Shown piece after piece: positions 23,691 to 33,400 of a stretch of DNA of 59,389 bases (position 1 is the first letter of the stretch; the number at the start of each line of letters is the position of its first letter). The notes below the pieces were generated by a model, which searched no databases, had not been told where the DNA came from, and was given only the letters and a program-made list of their open reading frames with translations. The position numbers were made by a program, and so were the translations under genes. This DNA comes from Pseudomonadota bacterium (GTDB lineage: Bacteria; Pseudomonadota; Gammaproteobacteria; Burkholderiales; Burkholderiaceae_C): contig JAVHYA010000027.1 in NCBI GenBank assembly GCA_031119395.1, positions 1 through 59,389 on the forward strand. The letters are read 5' to 3'.

Positions 23691-24511
23691 TGCGAGCGCG
23701 CATGCCCTGGTTCGCTCCCCTCAACCCGCCGCTGGCCGACTGGCGCGGCAAGACGGCCTGGATCGTCGGCGCCTCCTCCGGCATCGGCCTGGCGGTGGCG
23801 ACGGCGCTCGCGGCGCGCGGCGCCCGCGTCGCCGTGTCGGCGCGCCATCGCGAGGCGCTCGACGCGCTGGCCGCGCGGCACCGCGTGGCCGAGGGCGAAC
23901 TGCCACGCATCGTGGTCGCGCCCCTGGACGTGACCGACGCGGATGCGGTGCAGGCGGCGCATGGCGGGCTGTGCGAGGCCTTCGCCGGCACGCCGGATTT
24001 CGTGCTCCTGTGTGCCGGCACCTACGCGCCGCTGCGCGCCGACGCCTTCGACCTCGGCACCATGGCGCGCCACCAGCAGGTCAACTACATGGGGGCGCTG
24101 AACGTGCTGGCCGCCGTGCTGCCGGCGCAGCTCGCGCGCGGCAGCGGCCACGTGTCGCTGGTGGCCAGCGTGGCGGGCTTCCGCGGCCTGCCCAAGAGCC
24201 TGGCCTACGGGCCGACCAAGGCCGCGCTGACCAACCTGGCCGAGGTGCTGTACGCCGACCTGCACGCGCGCGGCCTGGGCGTGAGCGTGGTGCAGCCGGG
24301 CTTCGTCGAGACGCCGCTGACGGCGCAGAACGACTTCGAGATGCCGGCGCTCGTGTCGCCCGCGCAGGCGGCCGGCGCGATGCTGGCAGGCTGGGCGCGC
24401 GGCGCCTTCGAGATCGACTTCCCGCGCCGCTTCACCGCCTGGATGAAGCTGCTGCGCGTGCTGCCCTACCGCTGGTACTTTGCGGCAGTGCATCGCTTCA
24501 CCGGGCTCTGA
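23690..24511 (+). CDS. Short-chain dehydrogenase/reductase
   Basis: A 273-residue Rossmann enzyme with cofactor motif VGASSGIGLAVA (about 26-37), LDVTDAD, NYMGALNVLAAVLP, catalytic Ser in SLVASVAG and YGPTKAAL (Tyr-x-x-x-Lys). A C-terminal tail with RRFTAWMKLLRVLPYRWYF could associate with membrane. The start overlaps the DUF3833 stop by one base; ATG 23702 is an alternative. It is the last gene of the seven-gene operon and is followed by a dispersed repeat and a bidirectional terminator. Confidence 0.87.
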   Translation: MRARMPWFAPLNPPLADWRGKTAWIVGASSGIGLAVATALAARGARVAVSARHREALDALAARHRVAEGELPRIVVAPLDVTDADAVQAAHGGLCEAFAGTPDFVLLCAGTYAPLRADAFDLGTMARHQQVNYMGALNVLAAVLPAQLARGSGHVSLVASVAGFRGLPKSLAYGPTKAALTNLAEVLYADLHARGLGVSVVQPGFVETPLTAQNDFEMPALVSPAQAAGAMLAGWARGAFEIDFPRRFTAWMKLLRVLPYRWYFAAVHRFTGL

Positions 24512-24512
24512 T

Positions 24513-24576
24513 GCTATCGAATCGATAGCTGCATGCGCAGGCGGGACGGGCGCTGCAGGCCGATTCGGCTCATGAA
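24513..24576 (+). repeat. Dispersed two-hairpin repeat, well-conserved copy
   Basis: The left hairpin is GCTATCGAATCGATAGC, with perfect arms; then GCGGGACGGGCGCTGCAGG and CCGATTCGGCT. It is the best copy for defining the family. It sits between the convergent SDR and GST genes. Confidence 0.85.
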
Positions 24577-24581
24577 GACGA

Positions 24582-24601
24582 AAGGCGCCCGCAGGCGCCT
24601 T
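24582..24601. terminator. Bidirectional terminator between SDR and GST genes
   Basis: AAGGCGCC (24582-24589), CGCA loop, GGCGCCTT (24594-24601). The symmetric A/T flanks allow it to act for both convergent genes. Confidence 0.65.
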
Positions 24602-24620
24602 CCTGGCAGGGCACGCGCGT

Positions 24621-25235
24621 TCAGGCCGGCCGCGTGTCGACGAAGCTCGGACGCTGCAGCAGCTTCTCGTGCAGCCGGTCGAGGTTCGGGAATTCGCCGC
24701 GCCAGTCGATCTCCGGGAAGCGGAAGGCGATCCAGCCCAGCGCGCAGCCGACGGCGATGTCGGACAGGCTCAGGTGGATGCCGCTGCAGAAGGGTTTCTC
24801 GCCCAGGCCCTTGGCCATGGCGGCGATGCCCTGCTCGACCTTGGCGCGCTGGCGATCCATCCAGGCCTGGCTGCGCTCGCCGTCGGCGCGCTTGCGCCAG
24901 GTGGCTTCCATGCGCCAGAGCACGCCGGCGTCCATCACGCCGTCGGCCAGCGCTTCCCAGGTCTTGACCTCGGCGCGTTCGCGGCCCGAGGCGGGGATCA
25001 GCTTGCCGACGGGCGACAGGGTGTCGAGGTATTCGACGATGACGCGCGAGTCGAACATCGCCTCGCTGCCATCCATGATGAGGCAGGGCACCTTGCCCAG
25101 GGGGTTGGAGGTGGCGATGGTGGTCTCGTCGGACCACACGTCCTCCTGCACGAACTGGTAGTCCAGCCGCTTCTCGGCCATGACCACGCGCACCTTGCGC
25201 ACGTAGGGGCTGGCGGTCGATCCGATCAGTTTCAT
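24621..25235 (-). CDS. Glutathione S-transferase (YibF-like)
   Basis: A 204-residue GST. The N-terminal thioredoxin-like domain has MKLIGSTASPYVRKVRV (Ser/Thr active-site region), NPLGKVPCLIMDG (cis-Pro) and FDSRVIVEYLD (Glu/Asp-Ser glutathione contact). The helical C-terminal domain contains LSLSDIAVGCALGWI with the conserved N-capping Asp. It resembles the YibF/beta-like bacterial group. It is transcribed toward the fatty-acid operon, with the divergent purB 211 bp away. The substrate is unknown. Confidence 0.87.
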   Translation of the reverse strand: MKLIGSTASPYVRKVRVVMAEKRLDYQFVQEDVWSDETTIATSNPLGKVPCLIMDGSEAMFDSRVIVEYLDTLSPVGKLIPASGRERAEVKTWEALADGVMDAGVLWRMEATWRKRADGERSQAWMDRQRAKVEQGIAAMAKGLGEKPFCSGIHLSLSDIAVGCALGWIAFRFPEIDWRGEFPNLDRLHEKLLQRPSFVDTRPA

Positions 25236-25356
25236 TGCGGGCGGGTCCCTCGGAAATGGTTCTTGGCGCCCCCGGGACCGGGCCTCCAGCCCGCCCCCAG
25301 GGTCAAGGCGAGTGGCCGGACGCCGGGTCGCCTTGGGAGTAGCGCTTTGATTCTAG

Positions 25357-26826
<1,470 letters not shown>

Positions 26827-26833
26827 CACCTTT

Positions 26834-26896
26834 CTTTCAAGCGAAATCGGCCTGCAGCGCCCGTCCATCGGGCGCGACGCGCTACCAAAACAAGAG
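26834..26896 (-). repeat. Dispersed two-hairpin repeat copy, reverse orientation
   Basis: On the minus strand it reads TTGTTTTGGTAGCGCG, then CGGGCGCTGCAGGCCGATTT and CGCTTGAAAG. The left arm is decayed. It occupies the purB-yaeQ gap and is the only minus-oriented copy I found. Confidence 0.75.
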
Positions 26897-26905
26897 CAAT
26901 CACCC

Positions 26906-27466
26906 GTGGCGCTCAAATCCACCATCTTCAAGGCCAACGTGGCCGTGGCCGACATCGACCACGGCTACTACGCCGACCACGCGCTGACCCTGGCGCGCCA
27001 TCCCAGCGAGACCGACGAACGGATGATGATCCGGCTCGTGGCGCTGGCGCTCAACGCCCACCAGCTGCAGGACACCTGCGGCGGCGACGGCACGCTCGCC
27101 TTCGGCGCGGGGCTGTCGGACCCCGACGAGCCCGACGTGTGGCTGCGCGACTTCACCGGCCGCGCGCGCCTGTGGATCGAGGTCGGCCAGCCCGAGGACA
27201 AGCCCGTCATCAAGGCCTGCGGCAAGGCCGACCAGGTCATCGTCTACGCCTTCGCCCACTCGGCCGACATCTGGTGGCGCGGCATCGAAACCAAGCTCAC
27301 GCGGCCGCAGAACCTGCAGGTCTGGCGCATCCCGACGGCCGCCTCGCAGCAGCTCGCGGCGCTGGCCCAGCGCAGCATGCAGCTGCAGGCCACCGTGCAG
27401 GAAGGCGCGCTGATGCTCGGCGACGGCAGCACGACGGTCGACATCGAGCCGCTGCGCTGGAGGTAG
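26906..27466 (+). CDS. yaeQ: YaeQ family protein
   Basis: A 186-residue protein matching YaeQ throughout (MALKSTIFKANVAVADIDHGYYADHALTLARHPSET in parts, RLWIEVGQPEDKPVIKACGKA, VIVYAF). YaeQ has a PD-(D/E)xK nuclease-like fold, and E. coli YaeQ was linked to suppression of rfaH-related haemolysin loss; its real function is unsettled. GTG start, 9 bp after a dispersed repeat. Confidence 0.88.
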   Translation: MALKSTIFKANVAVADIDHGYYADHALTLARHPSETDERMMIRLVALALNAHQLQDTCGGDGTLAFGAGLSDPDEPDVWLRDFTGRARLWIEVGQPEDKPVIKACGKADQVIVYAFAHSADIWWRGIETKLTRPQNLQVWRIPTAASQQLAALAQRSMQLQATVQEGALMLGDGSTTVDIEPLRWR

Positions 27467-27483
27467 GCGCGGCGCCCAGCCGC

Positions 27484-27789
27484 TCAGGCGCCCGGCATCG
27501 CCGCGCCGCACTGCCAGCAGCGCTCGAAGCCGCCTTCGACGAATTCGCCGCACACGCAGTGCCACTGGCGCTGCGGCGGATGCTGCAGCGCATGCAGCAG
27601 GCGGCGCGCACGCTCGAGCTGCGCGTCGTCGTCGATCCAGATTTCGGGCAGGCACTGGTCCGGCGGCAGCTGGCCGGCCACTGCGCAGAGGAACTCGCGC
27701 TGCACCGACGCGCCCACGCCCTCGCTGCGCAGCACGTCGGCCCACAGCGTCGCGATCGCGAGGTTGGGGGCTTGGGCGAGGCGGCGCAT
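27484..27789 (-). CDS. DUF2007-like protein with C-terminal zinc ribbon
   Basis: A 101-residue protein. The N-terminal part (NLAIATLWADVLRSEGVGASVQ, LPEIWIDDDAQLERARRLL) resembles the DUF2007 putative signal-transducing fold. The C-terminus CVCGEFVEGGFERCWQCG holds four Cys in a zinc-ribbon arrangement. It lies 15 bp downstream of the DUF3717/DUF1289 gene on the same strand and is probably cotranscribed. The function is unknown. Confidence 0.75.
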   Translation of the reverse strand: MRRLAQAPNLAIATLWADVLRSEGVGASVQREFLCAVAGQLPPDQCLPEIWIDDDAQLERARRLLHALQHPPQRQWHCVCGEFVEGGFERCWQCGAAMPGA

Positions 27790-27804
27790 GCGGCAGCGCT
27801 TGTT

Positions 27805-28266
27805 TCAGGCGGGCGGCGCCTCGGGATCGGGGCTGGGGCCGGGGTCGGCCGGCGCGGCATCGGCCTCGCGCGCCCGCTCGGCGTAGCGGTTGAAGCGCCA
27901 CGCCGTGTCTTCCATCGTGATGCGGCGCCAGGTCTGGCGCTTTTCGGCGGGCGTCATGGCGGGCCAGTGTTGCACCTCGTCGAAGCTGCGTCCACAGCCC
28001 TTGCACTGGTCGTCGCCCTGGCTGGTGGAGCAGATGGCGATGCAGGGCGTGTCGGGCGTGGTCTCGTACCAGCCGAGCCAGGCGGCCCAGGCCTTGGCGG
28101 GGAAGCCGACCTCGTCGACCTCGTCCTCGCGATAGAACACCATGAGCGCATACACCTCGGCCAATGCCCGCACCTCGGGCGCGAGGGTGACGCCGTCGGG
28201 CGAGGGTTTCTTCTCGCGCCAGAAGTTGATGGCGGCCTCGATGTCGGTGATGTGGATGGCGGCCAT
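27805..28266 (-). CDS. DUF3717-DUF1289 fusion protein
   Basis: A 153-residue protein. The N-terminal half (MAAIHITDIEAAINFWREKKPSPDGVTLAPEVRALAEVYALM in parts) matches DUF3717. The middle (TPCIAICSTSQGDDQCKGCGRSFDEVQHWPAM in parts) matches DUF1289, a small Cys-rich putative Fe-S or zinc domain with pattern C-x3-C-x8-C-x2-C. The acidic Pro/Ala tail is low complexity. I chose ATG 28266, where the DUF3717 sequence begins; a start two codons upstream is possible. The function is unknown. Confidence 0.78.
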   Translation of the reverse strand: MAAIHITDIEAAINFWREKKPSPDGVTLAPEVRALAEVYALMVFYREDEVDEVGFPAKAWAAWLGWYETTPDTPCIAICSTSQGDDQCKGCGRSFDEVQHWPAMTPAEKRQTWRRITMEDTAWRFNRYAERAREADAAPADPGPSPDPEAPPA

Positions 28267-28361
28267 GGGCAAGCGTGTCTCTCGGCGGGCCGGGGATGAT
28301 AGTGCGCGGTCCGCGAGGCGGCTGTCGGACCAATGCCCCGCCGATGCCCAAGGGAATGACT

Positions 28362-28425
28362 GCTATCAAAACAGTAGCTGCGCGCGCAATGACGGCGGGC
28401 CTTTCGAGGCCTTTCCTCTTGAAAG
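28362..28425 (+). repeat. Dispersed two-hairpin repeat, degenerate copy
   Basis: It starts GCTATCAAAACAGTAGC, followed by GCGCGCAATGACGGCGGGC and a diverged tail ending TTGAAAG. It sits upstream of the riboswitch. Confidence 0.7.
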
Positions 28426-28478
28426 ACCGTGTTGCCGAGGTTGTCAGAACCGAAACGCGGATGCTCTAATCGCGGCCA

Positions 28479-28614
28479 CGAAGGGGAGTAGCTCCCGCCC
28501 GTTGTCCAGGCAACGGGTATCGCCAGGTCGTCAATACGAAGCAGATAACACTTCCGGCCTGTCGGGCGACGCGCGTCGCAGAGACAGCAGCGCGCACGCC
28601 GAGCAAGACCTTCG
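28479..28614 (+). ncRNA. yybP-ykoY (Mn2+-sensing) riboswitch
   Basis: The family signatures are visible in order: AAGGGGAGTAGC at 28481-28492, a P2-type stem (CCGTTG/CAACGG region, about 28499-28516), ATACG at 28534-28538, and GCAAGACCTTCG at 28603-28614. P1 is closed by CGAAGG (28479-28484) with CCTTCG (28609-28614). In the family the two conserved internal loops bind Mn2+. It lies 126 nt upstream of a TerC-family gene, the classic target. An alternative helix that would break P1 follows (separate entry). Assignment is by motif only, with no covariance search. Confidence 0.88.
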
Positions 28615-28642
28615 ATTTGAACCCCCAAGGTTCGGTCGAAGG
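28609..28642 (+). promoter_or_regulatory. Alternative hairpin competing with riboswitch P1
   Basis: CCTTCGA (28609-28615) can pair with TCGAAGG (28636-28642), with a nested GAACC (28619-28623)/GGTTC (28629-28633) stem inside. Its left arm is the right arm of riboswitch P1, so the two folds exclude each other. No T-tract follows, so the switch may act on translation, Rho access or RNA stability rather than intrinsic termination. Confidence 0.6.
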
Positions 28643-28740
28643 CTTGAGACAGATCCTCCGGAACACCCGGCGCTTCAGTCCCACGTCGTTCCGACCGTCA
28701 CCGGCCGGAATGAATCGAAACGCACTGGAGTGTTCTGTCC

Positions 28741-29478
28741 ATGGAATTGTTTTCTGCGCAGTGGCTGTCGGCCCTGCTTGCCATCATCCTGATCGACCTC
28801 GTCCTCGCGGGCGACAACGCGATCGTCATTGCGCTGGCCGCACGCGGCCTGCCCTCGCACCTGCAGAAGAAGGCCATCGTCTGGGGCACGGTCGGCGCCA
28901 TCGTCGTGCGCTCGGTCATGACGATCGGCGTGGTGTGGCTGCTCAAGATCCCGGGCCTGATGCTGGTCGGCGGCCTGGGCCTGCTGTACATCGCCTGGAA
29001 GCTGCTGGCCGACACGCATTCGGACGAGGAGAGCCACGGCCCCGGCGCCACCACCTTCTGGGGCGCGATGAAGACCATCGTGATCGCCGACGCGCTGATG
29101 GGCATCGACAACGTGCTGGGCGTGGCCGGCGCCGCGCACGGCGACTTCACGCTGGTGGTGCTGGGCCTCTTGATCAGCGTGCCGATCGTGGTCTTCGGCA
29201 GCACGCTGGTGCTCAAGCTGGTGCAGCGCTTCCCGGTGATCATCCAGCTCGGTGCCGCGGTGCTCGCGTTCACGGCCGGCAAGATGATCGTCAACGAGAA
29301 GCTGCTGGCCCCGTGGTTCGCGGGCGACGCGCCGGCCAACCAGGCCGCCTATTGGGGCGTGTGCGTGATCGCCATCGTGGCCGTGCTCACGGCCGGCTGG
29401 CTCACCAACCGCCGCAAGCCGGGCTCGGAGCGCATCGAGCAGGCGGAAGTGGCAGCGCGGGTGAACCCGATTGACTGA
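28741..29478 (+). CDS. TerC-family membrane protein, probable Mn2+ exporter
   Basis: A 245-residue polytopic membrane protein with about seven helices. The two pseudo-repeat acidic motifs IDLVLAGDNAIVIALA and IADALMGIDNVLGVAG are TerC hallmarks and likely metal ligands. TerC proteins under yybP-ykoY riboswitches (Alx/MeeF/MeeY type) export manganese, often to metallate secreted enzymes. Regulation is by the riboswitch upstream. A paralogue lies at 52666-53349 without such a riboswitch. The acidic loop THSDEESH could bind metal. Confidence 0.9.
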   Translation: MELFSAQWLSALLAIILIDLVLAGDNAIVIALAARGLPSHLQKKAIVWGTVGAIVVRSVMTIGVVWLLKIPGLMLVGGLGLLYIAWKLLADTHSDEESHGPGATTFWGAMKTIVIADALMGIDNVLGVAGAAHGDFTLVVLGLLISVPIVVFGSTLVLKLVQRFPVIIQLGAAVLAFTAGKMIVNEKLLAPWFAGDAPANQAAYWGVCVIAIVAVLTAGWLTNRRKPGSERIEQAEVAARVNPID

Positions 29479-29524
29479 TTCCGCATCCCACGTTTTCATC
29501 CACTGACGGAAGAAGGAGCGCCCC

Positions 29525-29989
29525 ATGGACAAGATCATTCTCTATGTCGACGACGCCGCCTACGCGCGTGAGCACCTGCAGCGGCTCGCGCCGGCGGCGG
29601 ACAGCTCGGCGTCCCGGCACTGGGTCCTGGTGGCCTGCGCTCCGCGCATGACGCACCGCATCAGCAAGTGGGTCAGCCACAGCGCTCGCGAGAACTGGCG
29701 TGCCAAGTGGTTTGCCCGCGCCCAGGAGGCGCTGGTACCGGCGCTCCAGCATGGCGGCGCCAAGGTCACGGCGGTGCTCGCCAAGGGCCCGCTGACCGAA
29801 CTCACGCAGCGGCTGCAGCTCGAGCACGGCGCGGCCCAGGTGGTCGACGCACGCCGGCCCAAGGTGGGTGTCGACCTGGAGCCGGTGGTGCAAGGCAGGA
29901 CGCCCGCCGGACAGTCGGGCTGGGCCCTGCCCGGCGCCGTGATGGGCATGGGCGCACTGCTCGTGCTGGCGAACGAACTGGCCGAATGA
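29525..29989 (+). CDS. Small hypothetical protein, possibly UspA-like with C-terminal membrane segment
   Basis: I do not recognise a named family. The 154-residue protein starts MDKIILYVDDAAYAREHL, similar to a universal-stress-protein beta strand. Conserved-looking VLVACAPRMTHRISKWVSHSAREN and VLAKGPLTELT follow, and the protein ends with GWALPGAVMGMGALLVLANELAE, a hydrophobic segment that could be a tail anchor. GAAGGAGCG precedes the ATG. It follows terC by 46 bp and is closed by a strong terminator, so it is probably in the Mn-regulated transcript. Confidence 0.75.
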   Translation: MDKIILYVDDAAYAREHLQRLAPAADSSASRHWVLVACAPRMTHRISKWVSHSARENWRAKWFARAQEALVPALQHGGAKVTAVLAKGPLTELTQRLQLEHGAAQVVDARRPKVGVDLEPVVQGRTPAGQSGWALPGAVMGMGALLVLANELAE

Positions 29990-30036
29990 GCCGCTGAACC
30001 CGCGCGTGCGCCACGGGCGCGCGCGGCTGTCATGCA

Positions 30037-30069
30037 CGCCGCAGGGCCTGGCCGTCCTGCGGCGTTTTT
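30037..30069 (+). terminator. Rho-independent terminator
   Basis: CGCCGCAGG (30037-30045), 10-nt loop, CCTGCGGCG (30056-30064), then TTTTTC. This is the clearest intrinsic terminator in the window, ending the terC-hypothetical unit. Confidence 0.85.
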
Positions 30070-30107
30070 CTTTGCGCCAGCTCGCCCCGGCGCCGCTGCC
30101 GCGGCGC

Positions 30108-30120
30108 TATGCTGGCGCCA
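30108..30120 (+). promoter_or_regulatory. Possible leaderless -10 element of the holin-like gene
   Basis: TATGCT at 30108-30113 is followed six bases later by the ATG at 30120, with no Shine-Dalgarno between. Same layout as at purB. Confidence 0.4.
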
Positions 30121-30473
30121 TGCGACTGATCCTCAAATGGCTCCTGAGCGCGCTGGCCCTGCTGGCGGTGTCGTACCTCTACAGCGGCGTGCAGGTCACC
30201 ACCTTCACCCACGCGTTGATCGCGGCGGCGGTGATCGGCCTGCTCAACATGGTGGTGCGGCCGGTGCTGGTGGTGCTGACGCTGCCGGTCACCATCGTCA
30301 CGCTGGGCCTGTTCCTCTTCATCATCAACGCGCTGCTCTTCTGGGCCGCGTCGGGCCTCCTGAGCGGCTTTCACGTCAGCGGCTTCCTGGCGGCGCTGAT
30401 CGGCTCGCTGCTCTACTCGCTGCTGGGCGTGGTGATCGAGTCCGCGCTCGGCGGACTGTTCGCCCGCCGCTGA
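30120..30473 (+). CDS. Phage-holin-like four-helix membrane protein
   Basis: A 117-residue, strongly hydrophobic protein with four helices (LLSALALLAVSYLYSGV; ALIAAAVIGLLNMVVRPVLVVLTLPVTIV in parts; GLFLFIINALLFWAASGLL; FLAALIGSLLYSLLGVVIE). It matches the 4-TMS holin-like family (pfam04020) found in many bacterial chromosomes outside prophages. The true function is unclear, and the lack of phage genes around it argues against lysis. It converges on the NRPS gene with only 13 bp between stops. Confidence 0.85.
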   Translation: MRLILKWLLSALALLAVSYLYSGVQVTTFTHALIAAAVIGLLNMVVRPVLVVLTLPVTIVTLGLFLFIINALLFWAASGLLSGFHVSGFLAALIGSLLYSLLGVVIESALGGLFARR

Positions 30474-30486
30474 GGCACGGACACGA

Positions 30487-33400
30487 TCAGGCCGGCTGGG
30501 CGCTGTCCGGCCGCGCGATCTGGCGCATCGTCTCGAAGACCAGGCGCCGCGGCGCCACGCGCCAGCCCAGGCGCTCCTCGATGGCCAGCACGGCGCGCAT
30601 CGCCAGCAGCGAGTGCCCGCCGAGGTCGAAGAAGTTGTCGCCCGGGTGCACGTCGTCGACCCCGAGCACCTCGCGCCAGATGCCCGCGATCGCGGCCTCT
30701 TCCGCCGTGGCAGGCGCGGCCGCCACGCGCCCGGCACCGCCGTTAGGCGAGGCTGCGGGTGCGGGCAGGGCGTTGCGGTCGATCTTGCCGTTGGGCAACA
30801 AGGGCATCGCGCCCAGGCACACCACATGCTGCGGCACCATGTACTCCGGCAGGTGCAGGCGCAGGTGTTCGCGCAGCGCCGTCGCATCGGCCTGCGCACC
30901 GTCGCGCAGCACGGCGTAGGCCACGAGGCGCACGTCGTCCTCGCGCTCGCTGCGCGTGACGACCACGCACTGCGCGAGGGCGGGATGCTCGTTGAGCACC
31001 GACTCGATCTCGCCCAGTTCGATGCGAAAGCCCCGCACCTTGACCTGGTGGTCCAGCCGGCCCAGGTGCTCGAGTTGGCCGTCATGGCGCCAGCGGCACC
31101 GGTCGCCCGTTCGGTACAGCCGCGCGCCGGACGGGCCGCCCGGGCCATCGGGCACGAAGCGTTCGGCCGTGAGCGCCTCGCGCCCGTGGTAGCCCAGGGC
31201 CACGCCGGCGCCGCCGATGAAGGCTTCGCCCGGCACGCCGACGGCGCAGGGCCGCCCCTGGGGGTCGAGCACATGCACCTGCGTGTTGGCGATGGGCCGG
31301 CCGATCGCGATGCCGCGGCGCGGATCGCGAACCTGCCAGCAGGTGGACCACACGGTGGTCTCGGTCGGGCCGTACATGTTCCACAGCGCGCCGCAGCTGG
31401 CGAGCAGGCGCTCGGCCAACGCGGCCGGCAGCGGCTCGCCGCCGACCAGGGCGCGGAACCCCGGCCCGCCGGTCCAGCCGATGTCCAGCAACGCGCGCCA
31501 GGCCGACGGCGTGGCCTGCAGGGTGGTGATCTCGTGGCGCTCGATCAGCAGGCCGAGCTGCGACGGGTCCTGCACCTGCTCGCGGCTGGCGATGACCACC
31601 TGCGCACCCACGGCCAGGGGCAGCAGCAGTTCCAGCACCGCGATGTCGAAAGACAGCGTCGTCACGGCCAGCAGCCGGTCGCCGGCCTGCAGGCCCGGCG
31701 TGTGCGCCATGCTGACGAGGAAGTTGACCACCGCGCGGTGCGGCACCGCCACCCCCTTGGGCCGGCCGGTGGAGCCGGAGGTGTAGATGAGGTAGGCCGT
31801 GTCCTCGGGGCCGGCGTCGAGTGCCGGGTCGGCCGCCGGTGCCGCAGGGGGCATGGCCTCGAGCACACCCGGCGCCGCGATGTCGATCACCGGCACGCTC
31901 GATGCCCAAGGTACGCTGCCGATGTCCTCGCCGGCCGTCAACAGCGCAGTGGGTCGTGCGTCCTCGACCATGTGGGCCAGCCGCTCGCCGGGAAAGGCGG
32001 GATCCAGCGGCACATACGCCGCCCCCGCCCTGAGCACCCCCAGCATCGCGACCACCATGTGCACGTCGCGCGGCCCGCACAGGCCCACGCGGTGGCCGCG
32101 CGCGATGCCCCGGCGGCGAAGCAGGTGCGCGAGGGCATTCGCACGCGCCTCGAGCTCGCCGAAGCGCAACTGCCGGCCCCGGGCATCGATCAGCGCGACC
32201 TCGTCGCGTCGCGCGCGGGCGCCGACCTGGAGGTGCGCATGCACCAACGGGTGTGCAGGCAAGGCCACGGCTTGACCCTGCCACGACGCGACCAGGGCGC
32301 GTTCCGCGGGCGCGACGCTGTCGAGCGCCGAGATCGGCTGGCCGTCGTCGGCCTGCAGCAGGCCCTGCAGCAGCACGAGGTAGTTGTCCAGCAGCCGCTG
32401 CGCGGTCGCAGGCGTGAACAGGTCGGTGGCGTACTCGATGTGCAGACGGTGGCCGAACTCGGTATCGACGTGCAGCGACAGGTCGAACTGCGCCGCGACA
32501 CGGTCGAGCTCGAACTCCTCGTAGCGCAAGGGCACGGCGGGCAGCGGGCCGAGCGGCGCGTTGACGACGTTGAAGAGCACGCGCACCAGGCCATCGGGAG
32601 GCTGCGCGCGGTCCTGGCCCAGGGCCTCGACCAGTTCGTCGAAGGGCATGTCCTGGTGGTCGAAGGCGTCGAGCGCCGTGCGTCGCACGCGCTGCAGCAG
32701 TTCGCCCACGGCCGGGTCGCCCGACAGATCGGTGCGCAGGACCAGCGTGTTGACCAGCGTGCCGACCAGCGATTCGGCGGCCAGGGTGTGCCGGTTGGCC
32801 ACCGGCACGCCCACCGCGACGTCGGACACGCCGGCCTGGCGCGACAGCAGCAGCTGGAAGGCCGCCAGAAGCACCACGAAGGGCGTTGCCTGCGCCCGCA
32901 CGGCGGCCGTCCGCAGCGCCGACTGGAGTGCGGCCGGCAGGGGGGCCGAAACCTTGCCACCGCGAAAGCTCGGACGCGCCGAGCGCGGGAAATCGGTGGG
33001 CAACTCAAGCGCCTGCAGGCCGGCCAGCCGCGCGAGCCAGTGGCCGCGCTGCGCGGCGCGGCGCTCGACTTCGGCGGGCGCGTGCTGGTGCAGCGCGTGA
33101 TCGGCGTAGTGCACCGCCAGCGGCGGCAGTGCCGGCGCATGCCCGGCGACCCAGGCGGCCTCGCACAGGAGCAGCTCGCGCAACAGCACCGTCATCGACC
33201 AGTTGTCGGTGATGGCGTGGTGCTGCACCCAGAGCAGCGCATGGTCGTCGTCGGCCAGGCGCACCAGCGTCACGCGGTGCAGCGGGGCCTGCCGCAGATC
33301 GAAGGGCGCGGCGACACGTTCACTCAGCAGGGCCCGGGCCGCGCCTTCCCGCGCATCGAGTGGCGTCTCGCGCAGATCGATGCATTCGAAAGGCAACTCC

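Noticed and set aside
30120-30473. Prophage holin
   Set aside because: The family occurs widely outside phages and no lysin, terminase or structural genes are near.
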